A DNA stretch of 9,372 nt from DASSKF01 sp035690725 (GTDB taxonomy: Bacteria > Actinomycetota > Actinomycetes > Actinomycetales > Dermatophilaceae): NCBI GenBank assembly GCA_035690725.1, contig DASSKF010000166.1:1-9372 (forward strand), read 5' to 3'. The notes below the pieces were generated by a model, which was not told the DNA's origin, did no database searches, and saw only the letters and a program-made list of their open reading frames with translations. Positions 1 to 7,632 of the stretch are shown here, piece by piece (positions within the stretch are counted from its first letter, which is position 1; each line of letters begins with the position of its first letter). The position numbers and the translations under genes are program-made.

Positions 1-265
1 CGGCGTCACGGATGTTGTTGTGGTCCTTGACCGCGTCCTCGACCTCCTCGGGGGCGTCCGACGCGTCCGAGGCACCCTTGCCGACCTGGAGCAGTGGCGG
101 GTAGAAGTACTTCTCCTCGGCCTCGGCGTGGTTCTCCAGGAGGATCTCCAGTCGCTGCCACAGTGCCGTCAGGGTCGCGGTGTCGGACCGGTCGACCTCG
201 TCGAGCTGGGCGAACATCTGCCGCTGCTCGGCGTGCTGCTTGAGGATGACCTCCGTGATGTCCAT
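1..265 (-). CDS. Hemerythrin HHE-domain protein (3' end cut by window edge)
   Basis: The first 88 codons of a gene that continues past the left edge. The protein begins MDITEVILKQHAEQRQMF and shows the spaced metal-ligand pattern of a hemerythrin four-helix bundle: His11 in the first helix, His46 and Glu50 in the second (ENHAEAEEKYFYP), and His82 in the third (KDHNN); the last helix is outside the window. Family members bind a non-haem di-iron centre and are linked to oxygen, nitric oxide or redox handling and iron homeostasis in the cytoplasm; which of these applies here cannot be told. The start is firm: AAGGAG (271-276, minus strand) lies 5 nt upstream of the ATG. It is transcribed divergently from the sugar transporter. 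A linker rich in Ala, Ser and Asp (about residues 62-73) separates helices two and three. The family call is good; the specific role is unknown. Confidence 0.85.
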   Translation of the reverse strand, partial: MDITEVILKQHAEQRQMFAQLDEVDRSDTATLTALWQRLEILLENHAEAEEKYFYPPLLQVGKGASDASDAPEEVEDAVKDHNNIRDA

Positions 266-439
266 CGCGTCTCCTTGTCGGCATCGTCCGTCTCGTGGGC
301 TGTCCGCGCACCACCGTACCCGCGCCGCGGATTCCTCGCCCTCGGGCGGGAGGCGGTGCCGACGCGTACGGTGCGAGCAGAGCCGAACCACCGACCAGGG
401 ACCCACCAACCACGCGACAAACGAAGGCAGGTGGTCAGC
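266..439. promoter_or_regulatory. Divergent control region between hemerythrin and MFS genes
   Basis: A non-coding gap of 174 bp with outward-facing genes on both sides, so it must carry both promoters. An 8-bp inverted repeat is visible: CACCGTAC at 312-319 and GTACGGTG at 366-373. Each arm contains TACGGT, which fits the loose actinobacterial -10 pattern TAnnnT and points outward (minus strand 318 to 313 towards the hemerythrin gene; plus strand 367-372 towards the transporter). No convincing -35 hexamer sits at 16-18 bp from either, so the promoter reading is tentative. A small CGCCC/GGGCG hairpin at 337-348 lies between the arms. The dyad could instead be an operator for a divergently acting regulator. 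Confidence 0.3.
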
Positions 440-1897
440 ATGACGGACAGCGCGGACGCGACACCGGCACGGCCCGCCCACCACGGCAAGGTCATCGCCG
501 CGAGCATCTCAGCGGCGGTGGGCGCCTTCCTCTTCGGCTTCGACTCCGCAGTGATCAACGGCGCCGTCGACGCGTTGGCGAAGGACTTCGCCCTCGAGGC
601 CTTCCTCAAGGGCTTCACCGTCGCCATCGCCCTCCTCGGCTGTGCGGTCGGAGCCTGGTATGCCGGGCAGCTCGCCGACCGCTGGGGCCGCAAGCCGGTG
701 ATGGTGCTCGGTGCCATCCTGTTCTTCGCGAGTTCGCTCGGCGCGGGCCTGGCGTTCTCGGTGTGGGACCTCATGCTGTGGCGCGTCGTCGGCGGGCTGG
801 GCATCGGGATCGCCTCGGTGATCTCACCCGCGTACATCTCCGAGGTGGCGCCGGCCCGGATGCGCGGCGCCCTCACCTCGATCCACCAGCTCGCGATCAC
901 CATCGGCATCTTCGCCGCGCTGCTGTCGGACGACGTCCTGCAGCGAGCGGCGGGCGGCCCCTCGGAGGTGCTCTGGTTCGGGACCCCCGCCTGGCGCTGG
1001 ATGTTCATCGTCGGCGTGGTGCCCTCGGTCATCTACGGGATCCTTGCCGTGCTCATTCCGGAGTCCCCGCGCTACCTCGTCCGCGCCCGCGACGACGACG
1101 AGGCCAAGCGGGTGCTGCGCGTCGTCGTCGGCGAACCGGACCCGGATGCGAAGCTCACCGAGATCCGGCAGAGCCTGAACGAGGAGGACCGCACCAGCTT
1201 CGCGGACATCGCCGGCGACAGGTTCGGCCTGAAGCCACTCGTCTGGGTCGGCATCGGCCTGGCGGTGCTGCAGCAGTTCGTCGGCATCAACGCGATCTTC
1301 TACTACTCGACGACCCTGTGGCACTCGGTCGGGTTCAGCACCGCGGAGTCGTTCAAGACCTCGGTGATCACGGCGGTCATCAACGTGGTGATGACGTTCG
1401 TGGCGATCATCTGGGTCGACCGGTTCGGCCGGCGGCGGCTGCTCCTCATCGGGTCGATCGGCATGCTGGTCGGCCTCGCGTTGGCGTCGGCGTCGTTCTT
1501 CCACCAGATCGGCAGCGGCGACAACGTCTCCCTGCCCGAGCCGTGGGGCCTGGTCGCCCTCGTCGGCGCGAACCTGTTCGTGATCTTCTTCGCGGCCACG
1601 TGGGGCCCGGTCGTGTGGGTGCTGCTGGGCGAGATGTTCCCCAACAACATGCGGGCCTACGCGCTGGCGATCGGGGCGGCGGCCAACTGGGTCGCGAACT
1701 TCATCGTGAGCTTCTCCTTCCCCTACCTGGCGCAGAACATCGGGCTCGGCTACATCTACGGCGCCTACGCCGCGTTCGCCGTCATCTCGTTCTTCTTCGT
1801 GCTCGGCAGGGTCCCCGAGACGAAGGGACAGGAGCTGGAGCACATGCAGGACGAGGTCCCCACCCGGCGCCGGCGCACGGAGTCGACCTCCCGGTAG
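440..1897 (+). CDS. Sugar porter family MFS transporter (sugar:H+ symporter type)
   Basis: A 485-residue integral membrane protein with the full signature set of the MFS sugar porter family (XylE/GalP/GlcP/GLUT relatives): LFGFD in TM1 (residues 31-35), DRWGRK in the 2-3 loop (80-85), PESPRYL after TM6 (207-213), QQFVGINAIFYYS in TM7 (278-290), DRFGRRR in the 8-9 loop (327-333), WGPVVWV with GEMFPNNMR around TM10 (388-405), and PETKG after TM12 (459-463). Length and hydrophobic pattern fit 12 transmembrane helices with both ends in the cytoplasm. It probably carries a hexose, pentose or polyol with protons; the substrate cannot be read from sequence. ATG 440 is chosen because AAGGCAGG (424-431) sits 8 nt upstream and the protein starts at the usual short hydrophilic tail. 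The frame stays open upstream to base 20, but that part is antisense to the hemerythrin gene and the control region. No sugar-metabolism gene or regulator is adjacent. Confidence 0.93.
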   Translation: MTDSADATPARPAHHGKVIAASISAAVGAFLFGFDSAVINGAVDALAKDFALEAFLKGFTVAIALLGCAVGAWYAGQLADRWGRKPVMVLGAILFFASSLGAGLAFSVWDLMLWRVVGGLGIGIASVISPAYISEVAPARMRGALTSIHQLAITIGIFAALLSDDVLQRAAGGPSEVLWFGTPAWRWMFIVGVVPSVIYGILAVLIPESPRYLVRARDDDEAKRVLRVVVGEPDPDAKLTEIRQSLNEEDRTSFADIAGDRFGLKPLVWVGIGLAVLQQFVGINAIFYYSTTLWHSVGFSTAESFKTSVITAVINVVMTFVAIIWVDRFGRRRLLLIGSIGMLVGLALASASFFHQIGSGDNVSLPEPWGLVALVGANLFVIFFAATWGPVVWVLLGEMFPNNMRAYALAIGAAANWVANFIVSFSFPYLAQNIGLGYIYGAYAAFAVISFFFVLGRVPETKGQELEHMQDEVPTRRRRTESTSR

Positions 1898-1926
1898 TCC
1901 CGTGCAAAAGATTCTTCCTTCTCTTT
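1875..1926 (+). terminator. Possible intrinsic terminator over the MFS stop codon
   Basis: GCACGG (1875-1880) pairs with CCGTGC (1900-1905). The loop contains a smaller ACC/GGT helix (1886-1888 with 1893-1895) and the TAG stop. A pyrimidine-rich run, TTCTTCCTTCTCTTT (1912-1926), follows, which stands out in this GC-rich DNA. The outer stem is only 6 bp with a large loop, and the pyrimidine run could equally be promoter DNA of the next gene. Confidence 0.3.
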
Positions 1927-1992
1927 ACCCACGCTTGAAACTTCTCTCCGGACAATGGTCCGCACGACACAGGTGCGGAGAGGGTGGTCCGG
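1898..1992 (+). promoter_or_regulatory. Upstream region of the amidase gene, with hairpin and SD
   Basis: A 95-bp gap, more AT-rich than its surroundings, which suits a promoter. TTGAAA (1935-1940) resembles a -35 box, but no good -10 lies 16-18 bp downstream; GACAAT (1951-1956) is -10-like but too close to pair with it. A perfect 7-bp inverted repeat, TCCGCAC (1959-1965) and GTGCGGA (1973-1979) with a 7-nt loop, forms a hairpin whose 3' arm ends inside the Shine-Dalgarno run GGAGAGGG (1977-1984). In RNA this could mask part of the ribosome-binding site. I do not see the conserved features of a c-di-AMP (ydaO-type) riboswitch, which controls some actinobacterial cell-wall hydrolases, and the gap is short for one. 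Confidence 0.35.
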
Positions 1993-3939
1993 GTGGGTTC
2001 ACGGTTGGCGCGAGGTCTCGCGCTGTTCCTCGGAGCGGGACTGGTCGGCGCGCTGGCGCCGGCCGCGGTCGCGGACACCGGTGGAGGAGGTGCGAGCGCG
2101 TCGGTCGACTGCGGCTGGGCGACGACCGGTGACCTCACCCTGGAGCAGGCGTTCGACCGCTCGGCGGCGGCTGCCGCGGTGCCCGAACCGCTGCTGAAGG
2201 CGGTCTCCTACATGGAGTCCCGCTGGGACGCCCACCCCGGTGTCGCCAGCGCGGACGGCGGCTGGGGTCCGATGAACCTCACCGACAACCCCGCTCCGGG
2301 CGTGGACGGCCGGGGCACCGGTGCGGCCCGCTCCGCCGGCTCCCAGCAGACGGCACGGCTCGCCGCGCAGCTGACCGACCTGCCGGTGTCCCTCGTCAAG
2401 GCCGACCCGGCTGCCAACGTGTGCGGGGCAGCCGCTGTGCTCGCGGCATACCAGGGGACGGACCGGGGGCAGCTCGGTGACTGGACCGGTGCCGTCGCCC
2501 GCTACGGCACGGCGGGCTCGCGTGGCGCCAACGAGCAGTTCGCCCGGCACGTCTACGCAACGCTGCGTCGGGGACAGTCGCGGACGACGGCCGAAGGTCA
2601 GCAGGTGCAGCTCGCGGCGCACCCGCAGGTGCTGGTGCCGCGCGGGGCGAGGTCCTCCGACCGCACCGACTGCCCGTCGGACCTCGCGTGCGAGTGGCTG
2701 GAGGCGCCGTACGCCAAGTACGACCCGGACGCGCCGGACTCGACGGGGGCGTACGGCAACCACGACCTCGCCCACCGCACCGGCATCAACGGTCGGGGCA
2801 CCAAGGGCAGCCCCAAGCTGCGCTACATCGTCATCCACGACACCGAGGGCAGCTACGATTCCGCCACCTCACTGGTGCAGGACGCGACCTACCTCGGCTG
2901 GAACTACACGATTCGCTCCAGCGACGGGCACGTCGCGCAGCACATGGACGCCAAGGACGTCGGCTGGCACGCCGGCAACTGGTACGTCAACATGCACTCG
3001 ATCGGCATCGAGCACGAGGGCAAGGCCGGCAACGCGGGCTGGTTCACCGAGGCGATGTACCACAACTCGGCGGAGCTCGTGCGCTACCTCGCGCGCACGT
3101 ACCGGATCCCCATCGACCGCGCCCACATCGTCGGGCACGACCAGGTGCCCGGCATCCTCACCGGCTACACGCGCGGAATGCACTGGGACCCGGGCCCCTA
3201 CTGGGACTGGGAGCACTACTTCGAGCTGCTGAAGAAGCCGCTCGGCGGTGAGCGTCCGGCGGTTGCCCACGTGCAGCCGGGCGACGTGGTCACGGTGCGT
3301 CCCGGGTATGCCGGGAACGCGCACCTGATCACGCAGTGCGAGCAGCAGTCCCCGGGGTCCGGTCCCTGCATCGAGGGCGCGCCCACGAACTTCGTGGCTC
3401 TCCGACAGGCTCCGAGCGAGGACGCGCTGCTGGCGAAGGACGTTGCGGTGCGGCCCGACTCGGCCGCCGGGAGCACGGTCGTCTCCGACGTCAGCGCCCG
3501 GGCGGTGACCGGTGAGAAGCTGGTGGTCGCCGACGTGCAGGGCGAGTGGGTGCAGGTGTCGTGGGCCGGCGAGCTCGCCTGGCTGCACAACCCGGCCGAG
3601 GACCCCATCCTGGTGCCGACCCACGCCTGGACCGTGACGGTCAAGCCGGGCGCGGACTCGGCGCCGGTCTACGGGCGGGCCTACCCGGAGGCGGCGGCCT
3701 ACCCCGACACCATTCCCGCGCAGGCGGTCTCGCCCATCGAGTACACGATCAAGCCGGGCCAGGAGTACGCGATCACCGACGACCGCGTGGTCACCGACTA
3801 CTACCGGGCCAAGTCCTTCGACGGCTCGGCGCCCGGAGACCGGACCGACGTGGTCGGGCAGGACCGCTACCTGCAGATCAGCCTGGCCCACCGGTTCGTC
3901 TACGTCCGCGCCGCCGACGTGCAGGTGCACCGCAGCTGA
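1993..3939 (+). CDS. Secreted peptidoglycan hydrolase: LT-like domain + Amidase_2 + SH3-like repeats
   Basis: A 648-residue exported N-acetylmuramoyl-L-alanine amidase. It starts with a signal peptide (arginines near the N-terminus, a Leu/Ala/Gly core, an Ala-rich end near APAAVA). Residues about 45-200 resemble a lysozyme/lytic-transglycosylase fold: a probable catalytic Glu75 in SYMESRW, then GGWGPMNLT where classical enzymes have G-x-M-Q-L, then NVCGAAAVLAAYQ and an ARYG segment. Residues about 276-412 are Amidase_2 (AmpD/PGRP type), with probable zinc ligands His282 (VIHDTEG), His382 (VGHDQ) and Asp399 (HWDPGP), plus WHAG (His326) and IEHEG (Glu340). This domain cuts the bond between MurNAc and the stem peptide. 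Residues about 477-537 and 548-648 look like bacterial SH3 wall-binding modules. Cys227 and Cys233 could form a disulfide. GTG 1993 is preferred over the in-frame GTG at 1984, because GGAGAGGG (1977-1984) lies 8 nt from 1993 and overlaps 1984. A role in wall turnover or daughter-cell separation is inferred; whether the first domain is active is untested. Confidence 0.9.
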   Translation: MGSRLARGLALFLGAGLVGALAPAAVADTGGGGASASVDCGWATTGDLTLEQAFDRSAAAAAVPEPLLKAVSYMESRWDAHPGVASADGGWGPMNLTDNPAPGVDGRGTGAARSAGSQQTARLAAQLTDLPVSLVKADPAANVCGAAAVLAAYQGTDRGQLGDWTGAVARYGTAGSRGANEQFARHVYATLRRGQSRTTAEGQQVQLAAHPQVLVPRGARSSDRTDCPSDLACEWLEAPYAKYDPDAPDSTGAYGNHDLAHRTGINGRGTKGSPKLRYIVIHDTEGSYDSATSLVQDATYLGWNYTIRSSDGHVAQHMDAKDVGWHAGNWYVNMHSIGIEHEGKAGNAGWFTEAMYHNSAELVRYLARTYRIPIDRAHIVGHDQVPGILTGYTRGMHWDPGPYWDWEHYFELLKKPLGGERPAVAHVQPGDVVTVRPGYAGNAHLITQCEQQSPGSGPCIEGAPTNFVALRQAPSEDALLAKDVAVRPDSAAGSTVVSDVSARAVTGEKLVVADVQGEWVQVSWAGELAWLHNPAEDPILVPTHAWTVTVKPGADSAPVYGRAYPEAAAYPDTIPAQAVSPIEYTIKPGQEYAITDDRVVTDYYRAKSFDGSAPGDRTDVVGQDRYLQISLAHRFVYVRAADVQVHRS

Positions 3940-4114
3940 CGCGACCCAGGGGTGCGCCCGATGCGCGGCCGGCCACGTGACGGTGGCCGGCCGGGCGTCA
4001 CCGGTGTCGGCGCGGTCCCTCGCCCTCGCTGCGCTCGGGCTCACGCCAGACCCGCGCCAGCGCCGGCACCACCGGCAACGCGCGGCCACCCGCAGCGGGC
4101 CACGCGTGGCTCCG
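3940..4114. other. Convergent intergenic region
   Basis: A 175-bp gap between the 3' ends of the amidase gene and the SNF2 helicase gene. Apart from the strong hairpin at 3966-3993, it holds the low-complexity run CTCGCTGCGCTCGGG (about 4025-4039), a sequence style common between genes of GC-rich bacteria. No start codon with a ribosome site and no RNA gene is apparent. Confidence 0.6.
3966..3993. terminator. GC hairpin terminator, probably bidirectional
   Basis: A perfect 11-bp stem: CGGCCGGCCAC (3966-3976) pairs with GTGGCCGGCCG (3983-3993) around a 6-nt loop (GTGACG). It begins 27 bp after the amidase stop codon. There is no U-tract on either strand, as is usual for actinobacterial terminators. 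Its position between two converging genes suits stopping transcription from both sides, although it is much closer to the amidase gene than to the SNF2 gene, whose stop codon is at 4115-4117. Confidence 0.65.
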
Positions 4115-7100
4115 TCAGCTGAACAGGCCGCGGATGTCGTCGGCGGTGAGTGGGGCCGACAACAGCGCATCGTCGTCCATGACCTGGTTGAACAGGCCGC
4201 GCTTGCGCTCCTGGAGCTCCATCACCTTCTCCTCGATCGTGCCGGTCGACACGAGGCGGTAGACGAGGACCTGCTTGTCCTGGCCGATGCGGTGGGTGCG
4301 GTCGACCGCCTGCGACTCGACGGCCGGGTTCCACCACGGGTCGAGCAGGAAGCAGTAGTCGGCCTCGGTGAGGTTGAGGCCGAAGCCGCCGGCCTTGAGG
4401 CTGATGAGGAACACCGGCGCGTCACCGGACTTGAACTCCTCGATGCGCCGGGCGCGGTCGCGGGTTCGCCCGTCGAGGTAGGAGTAGCGCACCCCCTCGG
4501 CGTCCAGCCGGGCCCGGACCAGCTTGAGGAAGCCGGTGAACTGGCTGAACACGAGCGCGCGGTGCCCCTCGTCGACGACCTCGTCGAGGTGCTCGAAGAA
4601 CGCGTCCGCCTTGCTGGAGCGGACGTGGGCGTACTCCTCGTCGACGAGGCCGGGCGCCAGGGCGAGCTGCCGGAGCAGGGTGAGGGACCGGAAGATCGCG
4701 AACCGGTGCCGGTCCATGTCGCCGATGAGGCCGAGCACCTTCTGCCGCTCCCGCTGCAGGTGGGTCTGGTAGATCCGCCGGTGCTTCGGGTTGAGCTCGA
4801 CCTCGAGGACCTGCTCCTGCTTGGGCGGAAGCTCGGAGGCGACCTGCTCCTTGGTGCGGCGCCGGATCAGCGGCCGGATCCGCTGGCGCAGCGTGGCCAG
4901 CCGGGAGGTGTCGCCGGCCTTCTCGATCGGCTTGGCGAACAGCTCGGTGAACCGGTCCGGTTGCGGGAACAGCCCGGGAGCCACGATCGACAGCAGGCTC
5001 CACAGCTCGAGCAGGTTGTTCTCGAGCGGGGTGCCGGTGATCGCGAGCTTGAACGGTGCCGGCAGGCGCCGGGCGCACTGATGGGTCTTGGCCCGGTGGT
5101 TCTTCACGAACTGCGCCTCGTCGAGCACCAGGCCCGCCCAGGGGAGGCGGCGGTAGGCCTCCTCGTCGATCCGGAACAGGGCGTAGGAGGTCACGACCAG
5201 GTCGGCCCCGGCCACGTCGTCGGCGAGCGGGCGGCGCTGCTTGCGCTCGCTCGCGGTCACGGTCGCGACGGTGAGGTCGGGTGCGAACCGCGCCGCCTCG
5301 TGCGCCCAGTTCGCCACGACGGAGGTCGGGGCGACCACGAGGAACGGTGCGGTGGAGCGGCCCGACTCCGCCACCCGGCACAGCAGCGCGAGGGTCTGCA
5401 CGGTCTTGCCGAGGCCCATGTCGTCGGCGAGGATGCCGCCGAGCCCGTGGTCCCACAGGAACGCCAGCCACTGGTAGCCGTCGCGCTGGTACGGACGCAG
5501 CTCGGCGTGCAGGGTCGCCGGGACCTCGGGCGGAGCGAGGTCGTCGAGGTCGAGCAGGCCCTGCACCGCCCGGTGCCAGTGCCGGCTCTGCTCGTCGACG
5601 ACGCCGAGTGCGACGAGCTCCTCCCACAGGCCCGCTTGGTACTTGCTGATCCGCAGGTCCGGGCTGTCGTGGTCCTGCAGCGCCCGGGCCTCGTCGATGA
5701 GCCGGCGCAGCTGCTCCAGCTCCGGCCGGTCGATGCGGAACCAGGTGCCGCTGTCGAGCAGCAGGTGGGTCTCGCCGCGGGCGAGCGCGAGGAACAGCTC
5801 GCGGAACGGGACCTCCTCGCCGCCGATGGTCACCGTGACCCCGAGCCCGAACCAGTCGGCCGCCTCCTCGGGACCGCTCGCGGCGTCCCCGCCACCTGCG
5901 GGCTCGCCGTCCCGCACGTCAAGGCCCCCGGGGCCCTCCCGGTCACCCAGCCCGCCGAGGCCGTTATCCCCAGGGCCGTCGTCGTCGAGGTCGCTGGTGG
6001 ACAGGTGGATGACGGGGGCGGCGTCGGTGAACCGGTAGTCCGGCACCTCGCCGACGACCTCGAGGAGCAGCCCGTCCAGCTCCTGCAGCCGGGGGAGCAC
6101 CTCCTGGGTGAACACCGCCGTCTCCAGTCCTCTCAGCTCGACCCGCGGGACGGGCACGTGCCGTCCGTCCTGCTCCACGGCGAGCTTGCGCAGCCCGCCG
6201 GTCGGCAGGTCCAGCCCGGCGAGCAGCTCCTCCTCGGCACCCTGGTCGCGGGCGACCGCGGGTCCGCCACCGGCGCCGTGCAGCGGCACCCGGGCGAGGT
6301 CCTCGCCGACCCGGTAGGCGAATCCCCACTCCAGGTCGGCCCGGTGCCCGTCCGTGCAGGTGACCGTGAGCGCCAGCTGCGGCGGGGCGATCTCGGGGAG
6401 CTCCAGGGAGCCGTCGGAGGAGCTGACCGGCACCGCCTGCCGCAGCGAGGGGTAGTACTCCTGCAGGAACCGGCCGAGGTCGGTCGGCGGGATGTCCAGG
6501 CGGCGGCCGTCATACAGCAGCTTGGACAGCTGGGGGCTGACGGCCTGCTCGAACGGGACGAGCAGCAGCCCGGGAGGCGTGCTCTCGGCCGTTCCACCGT
6601 CCGCGGGCCGGTGCAACAGGTCGTGGGCGGGCGTCCCGGGCGGCGCCGAGTCCCCCGTCAGGAAGGCCCCGTGCGCCGGGTCGCCGACCAGGTGCACCCC
6701 GCCGGCGGGGAGCACGAGGTCGCCGAAGGCGACCACCGGCTCCACCGCGGTGCTGCCGTCCTCCGAGCGGCGCAGGTCCAGCGAGGCCGCGGCCGCGTGC
6801 CCGGCGAGCAGCACCTCCGCCCCCGCGTCGCGCCCGGTGACGAACGCGACCCCGCTCGTGCGAAGGGTGCGCAGCAGGCTCCAGACGCCGGCGCCCAGCT
6901 CGTCGAGGTGGATCGCCTGGTCCCCGGTCGCGAAGTAGGTGTGCCGGCTGCGCGCCTGGTGGGCGAAGAAGAACTCCCCGAGGGCGTCGACGTGCCGCCG
7001 GTCGGTGCCCGGCCGGGCGTAGCCGAACCCGATGTCCCGCCAGGAGACGCCGGTGCGGATCCACCGCTTCGTCCTGCCCGGGGTCACCGGGTGCAGCCGG

Positions 7101-7591
7101 ACGCGGGTGTGCGCGGTGACGGTCGTGGCCCCGGCGTAGCGGCTGCGGGTGCGGGGCGGCACCACCTCGAACAGCAGCCCGAGCGGCGTCCCGTGGGTCT
7201 CCTCGCGCGTCGACTCGTGCGCCTGCACGATGCTGCCCAGCACGCCTTCCCAGGCGCCGGACCCCGCGCTCTCCCGGTCGCGTTCGCGCACGGCGCCGCG
7301 CGCCTCCAGGACCACGGCGGCCACGTGCTTGCAGTCCACCTCCATCGGGCAGGTGCACCGACCGGAGAAGTGGCCCACGCCCCGGGGCGGGGCCTCGTTG
7401 GCCGTGACGAGCGTGGAGTACTGCTGGCCGCCACTGCCGGCAACGGTGGCGAAGAGCGTCCCGCCCCCGCCGAAGGTCAGCTCGACGACGTGCCCGTCGT
7501 GGGCGTACGCCAACCCGCGCTGGAAGGAGGCCGCGCCGACGACGGCGAGGATGTCGCTGTCGGTCACGCCGTCCACCCAGCTCGCGTCCAT
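4115..7591 (-). CDS. SWIM zinc-finger SNF2-family DNA helicase/translocase
   Basis: A 1158-residue cytoplasmic ATPase of the SNF2/Rad54 type, which moves along double-stranded DNA and remodels DNA-protein complexes. A SWIM zinc finger comes first (C79-x-C81, C87-x-H89), a DNA- or protein-binding module. Residues about 100-530 carry no motif I recognise. A Gly/Asp-rich linker (about 534-578) precedes a segment starting DWFGLGVTV (579 on) that looks like the bacterial SNF2-associated domain. The motor follows with all key motifs: Walker A DDMGLGKT (Lys729), APTSVVANW, Walker B DEAQ (824-827), TGTPLEN (852-858), FSQF (1015-1018), GGFGLNL, DPWWNP and QAVDRTHRIGQ (1094-1104, arginine finger). No residue of these motifs is missing, so it should be active. 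ATG 7591 has no real SD but a -10-like TAGTGT 6 nt upstream, suggesting a leaderless mRNA. It diverges from the LigD-like gene, hinting at a repair role. The exact cellular function of this bacterial group is not well defined. Confidence 0.95.
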   Translation of the reverse strand: MDASWVDGVTDSDILAVVGAASFQRGLAYAHDGHVVELTFGGGGTLFATVAGSGGQQYSTLVTANEAPPRGVGHFSGRCTCPMEVDCKHVAAVVLEARGAVRERDRESAGSGAWEGVLGSIVQAHESTREETHGTPLGLLFEVVPPRTRSRYAGATTVTAHTRVRLHPVTPGRTKRWIRTGVSWRDIGFGYARPGTDRRHVDALGEFFFAHQARSRHTYFATGDQAIHLDELGAGVWSLLRTLRTSGVAFVTGRDAGAEVLLAGHAAAASLDLRRSEDGSTAVEPVVAFGDLVLPAGGVHLVGDPAHGAFLTGDSAPPGTPAHDLLHRPADGGTAESTPPGLLLVPFEQAVSPQLSKLLYDGRRLDIPPTDLGRFLQEYYPSLRQAVPVSSSDGSLELPEIAPPQLALTVTCTDGHRADLEWGFAYRVGEDLARVPLHGAGGGPAVARDQGAEEELLAGLDLPTGGLRKLAVEQDGRHVPVPRVELRGLETAVFTQEVLPRLQELDGLLLEVVGEVPDYRFTDAAPVIHLSTSDLDDDGPGDNGLGGLGDREGPGGLDVRDGEPAGGGDAASGPEEAADWFGLGVTVTIGGEEVPFRELFLALARGETHLLLDSGTWFRIDRPELEQLRRLIDEARALQDHDSPDLRISKYQAGLWEELVALGVVDEQSRHWHRAVQGLLDLDDLAPPEVPATLHAELRPYQRDGYQWLAFLWDHGLGGILADDMGLGKTVQTLALLCRVAESGRSTAPFLVVAPTSVVANWAHEAARFAPDLTVATVTASERKQRRPLADDVAGADLVVTSYALFRIDEEAYRRLPWAGLVLDEAQFVKNHRAKTHQCARRLPAPFKLAITGTPLENNLLELWSLLSIVAPGLFPQPDRFTELFAKPIEKAGDTSRLATLRQRIRPLIRRRTKEQVASELPPKQEQVLEVELNPKHRRIYQTHLQRERQKVLGLIGDMDRHRFAIFRSLTLLRQLALAPGLVDEEYAHVRSSKADAFFEHLDEVVDEGHRALVFSQFTGFLKLVRARLDAEGVRYSYLDGRTRDRARRIEEFKSGDAPVFLISLKAGGFGLNLTEADYCFLLDPWWNPAVESQAVDRTHRIGQDKQVLVYRLVSTGTIEEKVMELQERKRGLFNQVMDDDALLSAPLTADDIRGLFS

Positions 7592-7597
7592 CCCCCG

Positions 7598-7603
7598 ACA
7601 CTA
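7598..7603 (-). promoter_or_regulatory. Putative -10 box for leaderless SNF2 transcript
   Basis: On the minus strand this reads TAGTGT (TAnnnT), followed by exactly six bases and then the ATG of the SNF2 gene. That spacing would put the transcription start at or beside the A of the start codon, the pattern seen for leaderless mRNAs in actinobacteria. The only SD-like bases (GGGGG) touch the ATG, too close to work. No -35 box is evident, which is common for such promoters. Confidence 0.45.
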
Positions 7604-7632
7604 CGGCGAGCGGCGGACACCGTGCCGCGCCG

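Noticed and set aside
20..439. N-terminal extension of the transporter frame back to base 20
   Set aside because: It runs antisense through the hemerythrin gene and the divergent control region, has no SD, and would add a 140-residue tail not seen in sugar porters; ATG 440 has a fitting SD.
169..1032. Long open frames antisense to the transporter (also 824-1843)
   Set aside because: Composition is Arg/Pro/Asp-rich with no known motif, as expected for shadow frames opposite a GC-rich coding gene.
1984..1992. GTG at 1984 as the amidase start
   Set aside because: It overlaps the SD run itself. GTG 1993 has the SD at an 8-nt spacing and still gives a good signal peptide. The difference is three residues.
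1898..1992. c-di-AMP (ydaO-type) riboswitch before the wall hydrolase
   Set aside because: The gap is only 95 bp, and I see none of the conserved GGG-rich core stretches; only one simple hairpin is present.
4020..4040. CTCGCTGCGCTCGGG run as a second terminator or repeat element
   Set aside because: It does not form a good stem, and similar sequences are scattered widely in GC-rich genomes; only noted as low complexity.
2869..4170. 433-codon frame antisense to the amidase gene and gap
   Set aside because: It covers the zinc-ligand region on the wrong strand, resembles no known protein, and runs across the terminator; a shadow frame.
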